Source: Caulobacteraceae bacterium (lineage in GTDB: Bacteria > Pseudomonadota > Alphaproteobacteria > Caulobacterales > Caulobacteraceae). Taken from it: DNA of 64,000 nt. Every line of letters begins with the position of its first letter. Positions within the stretch are counted from its first letter, which is position 1. A program made the position numbers and the translations under genes. The stretch spans positions 1 through 64,000 of the forward strand of contig CANJPZ010000002.1 of NCBI GenBank assembly GCA_947476325.1, written 5' to 3'. Positions 7,060-16,191 of the stretch are shown piece after piece. The notes beneath the pieces are model-generated. The model had not been told where the DNA came from. It ran no database searches and was given only the letters and a program-made list of their open reading frames with translations.

Positions 7060-8178
7060 GTGCGCTTGAAGGCGGCGATTGTGTGGACGGGTCTGTTGCT
7101 GACGGTGTTCGCCGTCGCGGGCGGATGCGCGCGCAAGCCCCAGACGGTCGTGCAGGAAGCGTCTGCCTCGAAGGCGGCGCCGGAAGTGGCGGCTGCGCCG
7201 GGCGCCGCGCCGATCGACGGGCCGACCCTGAAAGCTGTGAGGGCTCGGGGCCGGATCACCTGTGGCGTCGCGGAAGTTCAACCCGGCTATGCCTCGCGCG
7301 ATGTTCTGGGTCAGTGGCATGGCTTCGACGTGGATATCTGCCGGGCCATCGCCGCGGCCGTGTTGGGTGACGCGCGGCTGGTGCGTATCGAGCCCCTGGA
7401 TGCCAAGGCGAGGTTCAACGCCTTGCAGGCTGGTCAGGTGGATCTGGTCGCCCGGGGCGGGTGGACCTATTCGCGCGACGCGGGGCTGGGTCTGAATTTT
7501 GTTGGCGTCAGCTATTATGACGCGCAAGGCTTCCTGGCTGCCAAATCCCTGAAGCTGAAGGCGCCGGCCGATCTGGCGGGCAGAAAGGTCTGTGTGCAGA
7601 CCGGAACGGCCAATGCCCAGGCTCTGTCTGAGCGTTTCGACGCCGCGCCAAAATCGGGCAAACCGACAATTTTGGTGTTCGACACCGAGGCCGAGGCGCT
7701 GGATAGCTATCGCAAAGGGGCCTGCCAGGCGCTCAGTGGTTTTGTCTCGGCGCTGGCCTCACAAAGGGCCGGGCTGCGGGATCCCGACAAGCAGGCAATC
7801 CTGACCGATCCCGCCTCGATCGAGCCAGCCGGTCCGGTGGTGCGCCAGACCGACGGTCAGTGGGCTGACATCGTCGGCTGGACGTTGAACGCCATGATCC
7901 TGGCTGAAGAGTTTGGCGTCACGTCGCGCAGTGTCGCCAGCGATCTCAGCAAGCCTGCCCGGCCGGAAATCGGGCATCTGCTGGCGGGTGACGGCTATGG
8001 GCAGATGCTGCTGTTGCACGAAGACTGGGCTTTTCAGGTCATCCGCCAGGTCGGCGCCTATGACGAGGTGTTCGCCCGAAACCTCGGGCCGGCCACGGCG
8101 CTGAAGATCGACCGGGGTCAGAATGCATTGTGGAGCGCCCAGGCTCCGGGCTTGTTGTTCGCGCCGCCCATGCGCTGA
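7060..8178 (+). CDS. Amino acid ABC transporter substrate-binding lipoprotein (AapJ/family 3 type)
   Basis: This is a 372-residue periplasmic binding protein of solute-binding family 3. GTG 7060 follows a perfect GGAGG (7051-7055). Residues 1-23 form a lipoprotein signal with AVAGGC, so Cys23 would be lipidated. The body shows the general amino acid binding pattern: RGRITCGVAEVQPGYA, WHGFDVDICRAIAAAV, then ADLAGRKVCVQTGTAN and a GACQALSGF hinge region. No permease or ATPase gene is nearby, so it either serves a distant AapQMP-like complex or acts in sensing. The surrounding metC, sseA and cysK genes make a sulfur amino acid a fair guess for the ligand, but this is inference. The lipid anchor is unusual for Gram-negative members. 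Confidence 0.85.
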   Translation: MRLKAAIVWTGLLLTVFAVAGGCARKPQTVVQEASASKAAPEVAAAPGAAPIDGPTLKAVRARGRITCGVAEVQPGYASRDVLGQWHGFDVDICRAIAAAVLGDARLVRIEPLDAKARFNALQAGQVDLVARGGWTYSRDAGLGLNFVGVSYYDAQGFLAAKSLKLKAPADLAGRKVCVQTGTANAQALSERFDAAPKSGKPTILVFDTEAEALDSYRKGACQALSGFVSALASQRAGLRDPDKQAILTDPASIEPAGPVVRQTDGQWADIVGWTLNAMILAEEFGVTSRSVASDLSKPARPEIGHLLAGDGYGQMLLLHEDWAFQVIRQVGAYDEVFARNLGPATALKIDRGQNALWSAQAPGLLFAPPMR

Positions 8179-8184
8179 GGCGCT

Positions 8185-9036
8185 TCAGGTCTCGCCGGTG
8201 GCGATCGGCAGATCCTCGCGGCTACCCCATTCGGCCCAGGAGCCATCAAAAACCGGCGTGCGCACGTGGCCCAGTCGCGCCATGGCCAGAGCCAAGATTG
8301 CCGCCGATACGCCGGAACCGCAGGAGCAGATCACGGGTTTGGCGGTATCGATTCCTGCAGCGGCAAAACGCTTTTCCAGCTCGGCAGCCGGTAACAGGGC
8401 GCCGTCCGGGCCCAGCAAGGTCGCCCAGTGGACGTTGCGCGATCCGGGGATGTGACCAGAACGAACGCCCGGGCGCGGCTCGGGCGCGTCTCCGCGGAAG
8501 CGCTCCGGCGGACGTGCATCAGCGATTTGTTCCTTGCCGGTGGCAAGCGCCTCCCTGACCGCGTCGAGATCTCGAACGAGCGCGCTGTGATAGCGGACCG
8601 TGAAGTGCCGCTCGCGCGGGGGCAGTGGCAGGTCGTCAGTTTTTCGGCCCTCGGCAACCCACTTGGGCAGGCCGCCGTCCATGACGACGACGTCCTCGTG
8701 ACCCATGGCCCGCAGCATCCACCAAACCCGCGCCGATGAGAACAGGCCCTCGGTGTCGTAGACAACGAACCGTGAGCCATCGCCCAGACCGAGCTTGCGC
8801 ATGCGCGATGAAAACTTCACCGGATGTGGCAGCATGTGGGGCAGGGGACTGTCTTCGTCACAGATGTCGTCGATGTCGAAGAAGACGGCGCCGGGGATGT
8901 GGGCGGCCTTGTACTCGGCATAGGAGTTACGGATCGAGGTCGGCAGGTGCCAGCTGGCGTCAATGATGCGCACGTCTGGCGCATTCAGGTGATCGGCCAG
9001 CCACTGGGTGGACACGAGGGGATCGGTTTGGGTCAT
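8185..9036 (-). CDS. sseA: 3-mercaptopyruvate sulfurtransferase (tandem rhodanese)
   Basis: This 283-residue protein has two rhodanese domains. The N-terminal, non-catalytic one contains VYDTEGLFSSARVWWML. The C-terminal one carries the active loop CGSGVS with catalytic Cys239. CGSG(V/I)(T/S) distinguishes mercaptopyruvate sulfurtransferases from thiosulfate sulfurtransferases (CRKGVT). It moves sulfur from 3-mercaptopyruvate to thiols or cyanide and helps in cysteine breakdown. Its ATG directly abuts the TAG stop of cysK (zero spacing), so the two are translated from one message. It converges on the lipoprotein gene with only 6 bases between stops. Confidence 0.92.
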   Translation of the reverse strand: MTQTDPLVSTQWLADHLNAPDVRIIDASWHLPTSIRNSYAEYKAAHIPGAVFFDIDDICDEDSPLPHMLPHPVKFSSRMRKLGLGDGSRFVVYDTEGLFSSARVWWMLRAMGHEDVVVMDGGLPKWVAEGRKTDDLPLPPRERHFTVRYHSALVRDLDAVREALATGKEQIADARPPERFRGDAPEPRPGVRSGHIPGSRNVHWATLLGPDGALLPAAELEKRFAAAGIDTAKPVICSCGSGVSAAILALAMARLGHVRTPVFDGSWAEWGSREDLPIATGET

Positions 9037-10035
9037 CTAGAGCCAGGCGGGCTGGGGCAGGCCCCGTTCCGCCAGAAATTCCTTGTTGAAGATCTTGCTT
9101 TGATAGCGTGAACCGTGGTCGCAGAGAATCGTGACGATCGTATGCCCGGGGCCAAGATCGTGCGCCAGCCGTATGGCGCCCGCAATATTCACACCGGTTG
9201 ACCCGCCCATGCACAGACCTTCGTGCTCAACCAGATCAAAAATTTGCAAGAGAGCTTCCGAATCGGGGATCTGGTAGGCGTAGTCGACCTTCAAGTCTTC
9301 CAGGTTGGCGGTGATACGGCCCTGTCCGATGCCTTCGGTGATCGAAGAGCCTTCCGCTTTCAGCTCACCGCTCGAATAATAGCTGAATAGAGAGGCGCCG
9401 GGCGGATCAGCCAAGGCTATGGCGACGCCGGCCTTCTTCTGGCGCAGACCCATGGCGACACCCGCCAGGGTTCCGCCGGATCCGACGGCAGACACGAAGC
9501 CATCGACGCGGCCTTGCGTTTGATCCCAGATCTCGGGCGCGGTGGTTTCGATGTGGGCCTGGCGATTGGCGACATTGTCGAACTGGTTTGCCCAAATTGC
9601 GCCTGCCGGCTCAGTCCTGGCCTTTTCTTCAGCCAAACGGCCGGAATAGCGGACGTAATTATCGGGGTTGGAATAGGGGACCGCGTCGACCTCAACCAGC
9701 TCGGCGCCCAGCAATCGGATGGCGTCCTTTTTTTCCTGGCTCTGCGTGCGAGGAATGACGATGCAGGTGCGATAACCCAAGGCCGCGCCGACCATGGCAA
9801 GTCCAATGCCGGTGTTGCCGGCGGTGCCCTCGACGATCAGGCCGCCGGGCCTGAGCAGCCCGCGGCGTTCGGCATCGCGAATGATGAACAGGGCGGCCCG
9901 ATCCTTGACCGACTGGCCAGGATTCATGAACTCGGCCTTGCCCAGAATTTCGCAACCCGTCGCGACGCTGGCGCGGTTAAGGCGGATCAGGGGCGTGTTG
10001 CCGATGGCCTCAACGACATTGGCGCAGATGGTCAT
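9037..10035 (-). CDS. cysK: Cysteine synthase (O-acetylserine sulfhydrylase family)
   Basis: This 332-residue fold-type II PLP enzyme makes cysteine from O-acetylserine and sulfide. PLP-binding Lys44 sits in NPGQSVKDRAA, the phosphate loop is GSGGTLAG, and IGNTPLIRL marks the N-terminus. The substrate loop reads EGTAGNTG instead of the E. coli TSGNTG, a variant seen in one branch of cysteine synthases that includes fungal mitochondrial relatives. The exact sulfur donor preference may therefore differ from classical CysK. The C-terminus ends LPQPAWL. It is the first gene of the cysK-sseA pair. Confidence 0.85.
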   Translation of the reverse strand: MTICANVVEAIGNTPLIRLNRASVATGCEILGKAEFMNPGQSVKDRAALFIIRDAERRGLLRPGGLIVEGTAGNTGIGLAMVGAALGYRTCIVIPRTQSQEKKDAIRLLGAELVEVDAVPYSNPDNYVRYSGRLAEEKARTEPAGAIWANQFDNVANRQAHIETTAPEIWDQTQGRVDGFVSAVGSGGTLAGVAMGLRQKKAGVAIALADPPGASLFSYYSSGELKAEGSSITEGIGQGRITANLEDLKVDYAYQIPDSEALLQIFDLVEHEGLCMGGSTGVNIAGAIRLAHDLGPGHTIVTILCDHGSRYQSKIFNKEFLAERGLPQPAWL

Positions 10036-10097
10036 AAGGCGCTTATTGCCCGCGGATTGTGGCCAAGGCTAGGGGGAATTCCTGCGGGGTTTGCAGA

Positions 10098-12089
10098 TCA
10101 GCTGCGCACCAGAACAAAGCTGCCGGGTGCGTCGCCGAGCGGTTTGAGCTTTCCTTTGGTCGGATCGCGCTCCGGGACCATGCCGCCGGAGCGGGCTTTC
10201 AGCCACTGGTCCCAATAGGGCCACCACGAGCCGGGATGCTCGACCGCATCTCTTGTCCATTCGTCGGCGGTGGCCGGCAGGGTCTCGTTCGTCCAGTACT
10301 GATACTTATTGGCGGCGGGCGGGTTGATGACGCCGGCGATGTGGCCGGAACCCGCCATGATGAAGGTGGTCGGCCCGCCGAATAGCCTCGCACCGCGATA
10401 GACGGAGCGGTAGGGCGAAATGTGGTCATCCCGCGACGACTGGACGAAGACCGGCGCGGTCGAATTGTGGAGATCGAGCGTTTCGCCGCCCAGCTCGAGC
10501 TCGCCCTTTGAAAGCTGGTTTTTACCGTAGAACTCGCGCAGGTAAAAAAGGTGCAGCGCTCGGGGCATCCGCGTCTGATCGGAATTCCAGAACAACAGGT
10601 CGAAGGGCTTGGGCTCCTTGCCCATAAGGTAGTTGTTGACGAAGAAGCTCCAGACCAGATCGTTGGCTCTCAGGGAATTGAAGGTATCAGCCATCGAGCC
10701 GGCGGGCAGGACGCCACCCTCGGCGTCCATTCGTTTTTCGATATCGGAGACCCAGGATTCATCTGTGAACAGCATCAGATCCCCGGCTTCGGTGAAATCC
10801 TGCTGGGCCGCAAAAAAGGTCGCCGAATTGATCCGCTTGTCGCCCTTGGCCGCCATGTGGGCCATGGCGCAGGACAGCAAGGTGCCGCCAATGCAGTAGC
10901 CTACAGTGTTGACCCGATCGGTTCCGGCCTGCTCCATCACACGGGCGGTGGCTTCATAGGCGCCTTCGAACATGTAGTCCTCGAAGGTCTTGTCGGCCAG
11001 GTCGGCCTGGGGATTGACCCATGAGGCGACAAACACACTGTAACCTTGGGCGGTCAGCCAGCGGATCATGGAGTTTTCGACCCTAAGGTCGAGGATGTAC
11101 CATTTGTTGATCCAGGGCGGGAAAATCAGCAGCGGGATTTCGTGGACCTGTTCAGTGCTGGGTGAGAACTGAAGAAGCTGCAGTAAGTCATTCTGAAAAA
11201 TGACTTTTCCGGGCGAAGTTGCAATGTTTTCGCCGACCTTGAATGGCGTTGCATCAGTCTGGCTGATGGCCAGCTGGCCGTGGCCCCGCTCCAGATCGGC
11301 CGCGAAGTTGGCCATCCCGGCCGCCAGGCTTTCCCCCTTGGTCGCGATTGCTTCGCGCAGGGCTGCGGGGTTCGACATCAGGAAGTTGGTAGGCGAAAAC
11401 GCATCCGTCAGGGCCTTGGTGAAGAAAGTCACCCGGCGCCGGGTCATGGGGTCCACGTCTTGCACCTCGGAAACCAGACTGTTCAGCCATTCCGAGGTGA
11501 GGAGATAGGACTGCTTCATGACGTCGAAGACAGGGTTTTCCTGCCACTCTGGATCGTTGAAGCGCTTGTCGCCGGCAGCTGGCTTGGCCACGGGGTCCGG
11601 TGTCTCGCCTGCGGCGCGCCGGGCAGCGGACTGCCAAAGGTCCATGTAGCGAGAGTAAAGGTCGGCCTGCGCGCGCATCAGCCGGTCCGGCTGAGCCGCC
11701 AGCTTGCCCATGACCTCGGTCAGGGCCGGGCCAACATGGAACGGGTCAGCATTGGCCGTCGGCGGTCGCTCGGCCTGGCGTAGCGCGGCCTCGGCGATGG
11801 CGCCCTGCGCGCTGACGGCGGCTCGCGCCAGATTGACCGACAGGGCTTCGATAACCTTCTGCTGCTCCAGAGGCAGCTGCGCCAGGGTGTCGGCATAACT
11901 CGGCTTGTTGGCTGCGGGCTCAGGTTTGGGTTCGGCGGCTGGCCTGGCTGCCGGCTTGCGCGCCGCGGCCGGTTTGGCTGCGGATGCCTTCGCCGTCCGG
12001 GCGGGTTTGGCTTTGGAGGCCGGACCCTTTGTTTCACTCACCGATGTGCTCCCGACTTCCAGAACGCCGCGTTTAGGAGGCGTCGCCAT
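10098..12089 (-). CDS. phaC: Class I polyhydroxyalkanoate synthase
   Basis: This 663-residue enzyme polymerises (R)-3-hydroxyacyl-CoA into PHA at the granule surface. The lipase-like box GYCIGG holds nucleophile Cys399. Downstream are the Asp region in SSRDDHISPYRS and the His in GSGHIAGVINPP. PWINKWYILDL and SWVNPQ are PhaC blocks. Class I enzymes are usually about 590 residues with the Cys near 319. Here the core is preceded by about 70-85 extra residues very rich in Ala, Lys and Pro (AKPARTAKASAAKPAAARKP), which may bind DNA, phasins or the granule. No phaA, phaB or phasin gene is adjacent. A later start near residue 18 or beyond cannot be excluded. Confidence 0.95.
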   Translation of the reverse strand: MATPPKRGVLEVGSTSVSETKGPASKAKPARTAKASAAKPAAARKPAARPAAEPKPEPAANKPSYADTLAQLPLEQQKVIEALSVNLARAAVSAQGAIAEAALRQAERPPTANADPFHVGPALTEVMGKLAAQPDRLMRAQADLYSRYMDLWQSAARRAAGETPDPVAKPAAGDKRFNDPEWQENPVFDVMKQSYLLTSEWLNSLVSEVQDVDPMTRRRVTFFTKALTDAFSPTNFLMSNPAALREAIATKGESLAAGMANFAADLERGHGQLAISQTDATPFKVGENIATSPGKVIFQNDLLQLLQFSPSTEQVHEIPLLIFPPWINKWYILDLRVENSMIRWLTAQGYSVFVASWVNPQADLADKTFEDYMFEGAYEATARVMEQAGTDRVNTVGYCIGGTLLSCAMAHMAAKGDKRINSATFFAAQQDFTEAGDLMLFTDESWVSDIEKRMDAEGGVLPAGSMADTFNSLRANDLVWSFFVNNYLMGKEPKPFDLLFWNSDQTRMPRALHLFYLREFYGKNQLSKGELELGGETLDLHNSTAPVFVQSSRDDHISPYRSVYRGARLFGGPTTFIMAGSGHIAGVINPPAANKYQYWTNETLPATADEWTRDAVEHPGSWWPYWDQWLKARSGGMVPERDPTKGKLKPLGDAPGSFVLVRS

Positions 12090-12188
12090 GTGACCTGAAC
12101 CAGCATAGCTGTTGCTTGTAACCAGTTGAGCGGTGCGGGGAGGGCGCTGTCAATCTGTGCTGTGAGCGAATGACGCGCGATGTGCGGA

Positions 12189-12791
12189 TCAGTCCTGGGA
12201 AATCTCGGCCACGACGAGCCCTTTGGGACCCTCGGCAAAGCGCACCAGAACGTCTGACCCGGGAGTCAGGTCGTCGAGCCCCGAGCGGCGCAGGGTCTCA
12301 ATGTGGACGAAAATATCACCCGGCTCATTGCTGCGGACGACAAATCCGTAGCCCTTCGCCCGGTTGAACCACTTTACCGTAGCTTTTTCGAGCGGCCCGG
12401 CCAGGCCCGTCGCGCGTTGAGGCCGGTCTTGGGGGTGATCACGCGCCGGCCTGGGGGCGGAATCGCGAAATTCGCGCCTGGGGCCTTCGAAGCCGTTCTG
12501 GGGCCGGGCTTCGGGCGGGGCGGCGGTGGAGTCATCGACCTCCAGTACTTCGGAAACCTGCCAGCCTTTGGGGCGCTTTGCAGCTGTACAGATTATGGTG
12601 GCGCCTTCCAGGGCAGTCTCGCGACCGGCCTGACGCAGGCTGGTGACATGCAGAAGAATGTCCTTCAAGCCGGTCTGGCCCGGATCGTCAGGGACTATGA
12701 ATCCATACCCCTTGCCGGGATCGAACCATTTGATCCGGCCTGTGAGTCGGACCGAGCCTGCCTCCGCCCCGTCAAATTCAAACCCAGCCAT
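12189..12791 (-). CDS. Cold-shock protein with two cold-shock domains
   Basis: This 200-residue protein has two OB-fold cold-shock domains. The first, residues about 15-80, shows [18 protein letters not shown]. The second, residues about 133-198, shows [15 protein letters not shown] and [16 protein letters not shown] is RNP1 and DIFVH is RNP2, which stack on single-stranded RNA. In the first domain RNP2 reads DILLHV, a weaker match. The linker is Arg/Pro-rich and probably flexible. Two-domain CSPs of this size are known in Caulobacter and relatives, where some rise in stationary phase. ATG 12791 follows GAGGGG at good spacing; the frame open upstream is not used. A TTGACG element at 12873-12868 is a possible -35 box. 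Confidence 0.9.
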   Translation of the reverse strand: MAGFEFDGAEAGSVRLTGRIKWFDPGKGYGFIVPDDPGQTGLKDILLHVTSLRQAGRETALEGATIICTAAKRPKGWQVSEVLEVDDSTAAPPEARPQNGFEGPRREFRDSAPRPARDHPQDRPQRATGLAGPLEKATVKWFNRAKGYGFVVRSNEPGDIFVHIETLRRSGLDDLTPGSDVLVRFAEGPKGLVVAEISQD

Positions 12792-12937
12792 AAGCCCCTC
12801 GTGGCCGGCAGGACGCGCCCAGGCCCACCGACTTTGAACCATAACACTGATATTGCATTTTGACTGACGTCAACTTTTCATTTCACGCGAAAATCACGTG
12901 GAATGCTCTCGTGGCGCGAGATGCGGCCCGAGGCGGC

Positions 12938-13012
12938 TGGCAGTCCCTGGGAGAATCGAACTCCCCTTTCTAGAATGAAAATCTAGCGTCCTAACCGATA
13001 GACGAAGGGACC
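12938..13012 (-). tRNA. tRNA-Glu (anticodon TTC)
   Basis: The minus strand reads GGTCCCT at the 5' end paired with AGGGACT at the 3' end, with a G-U first pair. The anticodon stem CTAGA/TCTAG encloses TTTTCAT, giving anticodon TTC. The T-arm is GGGAG TTCGATT CTCCC, and CCA is encoded (12940-12938). Confidence 0.95.
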
Positions 13013-13072
13013 GCAGAGCGGAGCGGGCGATATATCCACCTTCCCAAACCGGCGCAAGAGTGGCGAGCGGCT

Positions 13073-14866
13073 TCAAATGCGATTGATTTGCCGTGGGTCC
13101 GCCGCATCTTCGATTTCAAGCTGAACACCGCCGGCGCCGCGCCAGTCGTCGGGTTTCAGACGGCCGGCGACTGATATGCCGCCCGCTCCAGCCAGCAGCA
13201 TCTGGCCCAGCGGTGTCTCCTCGGCGCGCCAGGCGATGGCGCGAAGACGGACGCCGGCTTCGTCGGTCAGGGTTACGCCCACGTGACCGCCCTTCATGAC
13301 CATGGGATGCTGGGCCCGCACGCCGGACAGGGCCAGCATGGGCTCGGGGTTATCCGCGCCGAAAGGCGCCAGGCGACCGAAGTCATCGACCAGGGTGCGG
13401 GTTGCGCCTTTTACCGAGACCAGGGAGTCAATCTCGACGGCGTCACTCGCAGCGGCGTCGGATTGTTCGGCGCGCAGCTGCTCAGCCAGAAACGCGCGCA
13501 GATCAGGGATGAGATCAGGCCTTACGGATAGTCCGGCCGCCATCGGATGCCCCCCGCCCGCCAGCAGCAAGCCCTCATCAAAGGCCGCTTGCACGGCGCG
13601 GCCCAGGTTCACGCCCGGCTGGGATCGGCCCGAGCCCTTCCCGACATTGGCGGCGCGATCAACGCCGATCACGATGACAGGTTTGCGATAGCGCTCGCGC
13701 AAACGTCCCGCCACGATGCCGATGACGCCTGGATGCCAATCGTCGTCGGATACGACGATTAGCGGCGCGTCGATATCGATGTTGGTCTGGCGATCAATCA
13801 TCAGCGCCGCCTGATCGGTAACCTGTCGTTCGATGTCCCGTCGCTCAATGTTCAGCGCATCCAGCTCTGCGGCGATCGCTGCGGCCTCTTGCGGGTCGTC
13901 GGTGGATAGCAATCGCGCACCCAGGTCGGGCCGGCCGATCCGCCCGCCGGCGTTAATTCGAGGTCCCAGGATAAAGCCGGCGTGAAACGTTGTCGCAACG
14001 CCGCTGGCCTTGCCGACCTCGGCAAGTGCGTGAAGGCCGGGGTTGGTCCAGTTTGACATGACCTTGAGGCCCTGGGCGGTCAGGGCGCGGTTGAAGCCAG
14101 TGAGGGCGGTCACGTCACAGATGGCGCCAAGCGCCGCCAGATCCAGCCACTGGCGAAGGTCAGGTTCGGGGCGGTCTTCGAACAGGCCCCGGGCGCGGGC
14201 TTCGCGGGACAGCCCCGCCAGCAGGACGAAGGTCACGCCCGCCGCTGACAGATTGCCCTGACCCGATTGGTCGCCTGGCGCGTTCGGATTGACCAGCGCG
14301 GCCGCAGGCGGCGGCTCTCCCCGCATCATGTGGTGGTCTATGACGACGATGGGCAGGCCCATGTCCGCAGCGGCGTTCAGCGCGTCGTAGGCCGCAGCGC
14401 CGCAGTCCATGGTGACCACCAGATCAGCGCCTTGTTCGGCGAGCCGCCTGAACGCAGCTGGACTGGGTCCATAGCCCTCGGTCAGGCGGTCGGGGATATA
14501 GATCCCTACCTCCTTGCCCATGTGGCGGAACCATCGCACCAACTGGGCGGCAGAAGTGGCGCCATCGACGTCATAATCGGCAAAGATCATGATCTCGGCG
14601 TCGGCTTCGAGGGCGTCAAGCAGGGTCTGGACGGCTTCGTCCATGCCCTGGAACGATGACGGATCCGGAAATTGCGCCTTGAGGGTCGGATTCAGAAAAT
14701 TCGTAGCGGTTAGATCGTCGATTCCGCGGGCGACGATGGCGCGGGCGAGGGGCTCTGACAGGCCATGCTGGAGACCGAGGAGTCGCGTCGTCGCTTCATC
14801 TGCCGGCCGCAGCCGCCATACGCGCCCGGTGACCGAGCGCGATACGCCGAGAAAGGGATCGCTCAT
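13073..14866 (-). CDS. recJ: Single-stranded-DNA-specific exonuclease RecJ
   Basis: This 597-residue DHH-family nuclease degrades single-stranded DNA 5' to 3' in RecF-pathway recombination and mismatch repair. Metal-binding motifs are in order: motif I DYDVDG (97-102), motif II around Asp154 in VTMDCGA, motif III DHH (177-179), and the DHHA1 part with GGRIGRPDLGA and GGGHPMAAG. The C-terminal OB-like domain is present, so the length is normal. A tRNA-Glu gene lies 60 bases downstream. It is the only DNA repair gene in the window. Confidence 0.96.
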   Translation of the reverse strand: MSDPFLGVSRSVTGRVWRLRPADEATTRLLGLQHGLSEPLARAIVARGIDDLTATNFLNPTLKAQFPDPSSFQGMDEAVQTLLDALEADAEIMIFADYDVDGATSAAQLVRWFRHMGKEVGIYIPDRLTEGYGPSPAAFRRLAEQGADLVVTMDCGAAAYDALNAAADMGLPIVVIDHHMMRGEPPPAAALVNPNAPGDQSGQGNLSAAGVTFVLLAGLSREARARGLFEDRPEPDLRQWLDLAALGAICDVTALTGFNRALTAQGLKVMSNWTNPGLHALAEVGKASGVATTFHAGFILGPRINAGGRIGRPDLGARLLSTDDPQEAAAIAAELDALNIERRDIERQVTDQAALMIDRQTNIDIDAPLIVVSDDDWHPGVIGIVAGRLRERYRKPVIVIGVDRAANVGKGSGRSQPGVNLGRAVQAAFDEGLLLAGGGHPMAAGLSVRPDLIPDLRAFLAEQLRAEQSDAAASDAVEIDSLVSVKGATRTLVDDFGRLAPFGADNPEPMLALSGVRAQHPMVMKGGHVGVTLTDEAGVRLRAIAWRAEETPLGQMLLAGAGGISVAGRLKPDDWRGAGGVQLEIEDAADPRQINRI

Positions 14867-14914
14867 CAGCCGAGGCTAGCTGATTCTACCGCCTGGCTGC
14901 GGAAGAAGCTTGGG

Positions 14915-15991
14915 TCAGGCCGCCTTGGACTTCGGCGGTGTCTCGGATTTGGTGTTCCGGTTACGGCCCAGTCGCTTAGAGGTATAGAGCGCGGCGTCGG
15001 CCCGCTCCATCAGGAATTCGGCCGTCTCTCCCGGCACACGCAACGCATAGCCTCCGGATATGGTGATCTGGCCCAGATCATCGTTGGTCGAGCGCCGCTT
15101 AAGGGCCCGGGAGGCGATTTCACCCCGGATTTCCTCAAGCACGCGCGGCGCCAGCTTGGCATGCTCGCCGGGGAAGATGATTGCGAATTCCTCCCCACCG
15201 TAGCGGGCCGCGAAACTGGGCGGGGCCGCAGCCCGTCCGATAACCGAAGCAACAAAGCGGATGACCTGGTCGCCGGTCTGGTGACCCCAGGAATCGTTGA
15301 AATGCTTGAAGTGGTCGATGTCGAGCACCGCCAGGGCGAGGGCTTCGCCGCCGGCGTCTGCCTCTGCCAGAGCTTTTTCAAGCTCGTCGTCGAAGGCCTT
15401 GCGGTTGGCCAGATTGGTCAGGGAATCGGTAGTCGCGTCACGCCGGACCTGTTCGAGGTGTTCCTTCAGACGGCCGACTTCAGCTGTTGAATCGGCGAGG
15501 CGACGCTCAAGTGCGGTGTTCTGCTCGTGGACGGTGCGCGTCGCATTGGCAAGCCGGCCCACAGTGGCGCGGATGGCATCCGGATCGGACAGGGCCGCAT
15601 CAATGTCGGCGCCGGCGGTGGCCAGGGTGCGGCCAAAGACTTCGTGGTTCTGCTTGGCCATCCGGATCGCGTCGGACACCGACGACAATTCTCGGGACAA
15701 CTGATCGCCCGTATCGCGAATTTCCTCGTTCAGCCGTTGTTTCGGCAGGTACCGGGTGGCGAGCTCTTCGCTCACCTCTTCGGTTATGCTGCTTCCGGCG
15801 GCGAGCAGTCGGTCGATCTCAGCGGCCAGATCACCCTGGGAGTCGCCCGCGACATGGAGCCAGAGCTCGAAGTTGAGCGGCGTGGGCCAAACCTTGGCCC
15901 GTTCCATGAGCTCGAGCGCATATTTGGCCAAAGGATAGGACTGAGGCCCCCGTATGGCTGACTCGACTTTATCTTGAGGCGTCATACCCAT
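14915..15991 (-). CDS. Diguanylate cyclase (GGDEF) with N-terminal helical domain
   Basis: This 358-residue protein makes cyclic di-GMP from two GTP. The active loop is RYGGEEF (GGEEF at 265-269), and DIDHFKHFND carries the metal/GTP contacts. The inhibitory RxxD site expected nine residues before the loop is absent (APPS there), so product feedback at this site is unlikely. There are no transmembrane segments. Residues about 10-130 form a conserved helical domain (LNFELWLHVAGDS, then EEIRDTGDQLSRELS), followed by a coiled coil (about 150-185) that would dimerise the cyclase. The layout resembles soluble Caulobacter enzymes such as DgcB, though I would not assign that name on this alone. I start at ATG 15991; ATG 15985 is also possible. 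Confidence 0.9.
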   Translation of the reverse strand: MGMTPQDKVESAIRGPQSYPLAKYALELMERAKVWPTPLNFELWLHVAGDSQGDLAAEIDRLLAAGSSITEEVSEELATRYLPKQRLNEEIRDTGDQLSRELSSVSDAIRMAKQNHEVFGRTLATAGADIDAALSDPDAIRATVGRLANATRTVHEQNTALERRLADSTAEVGRLKEHLEQVRRDATTDSLTNLANRKAFDDELEKALAEADAGGEALALAVLDIDHFKHFNDSWGHQTGDQVIRFVASVIGRAAAPPSFAARYGGEEFAIIFPGEHAKLAPRVLEEIRGEIASRALKRRSTNDDLGQITISGGYALRVPGETAEFLMERADAALYTSKRLGRNRNTKSETPPKSKAA

Positions 15992-16191
15992 CCCCGCACC
16001 ACGGCGTCCCGCTAGGTTATGTATCCAGCCGCAGGTTAACGCAGGCAACATAAGGCCAGAGGCCAAACACAAGGTTAAGCCGAAAGACCGATGTTCGCTA
16101 AATTCACCCCGCCGAAGACCGCCTGGGCGGTTGGCGCGGACGGCGATGCGCCTTAAGGGTGGCGCACTCCAATCTCCGACCGGCGCAATCC

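Noticed and set aside
12910-12925. TCTCG/CGAGA hairpin after tRNA-Glu as a terminator
   Set aside because: The stem is only five pairs with no T-run on the minus strand, so I do not call it.
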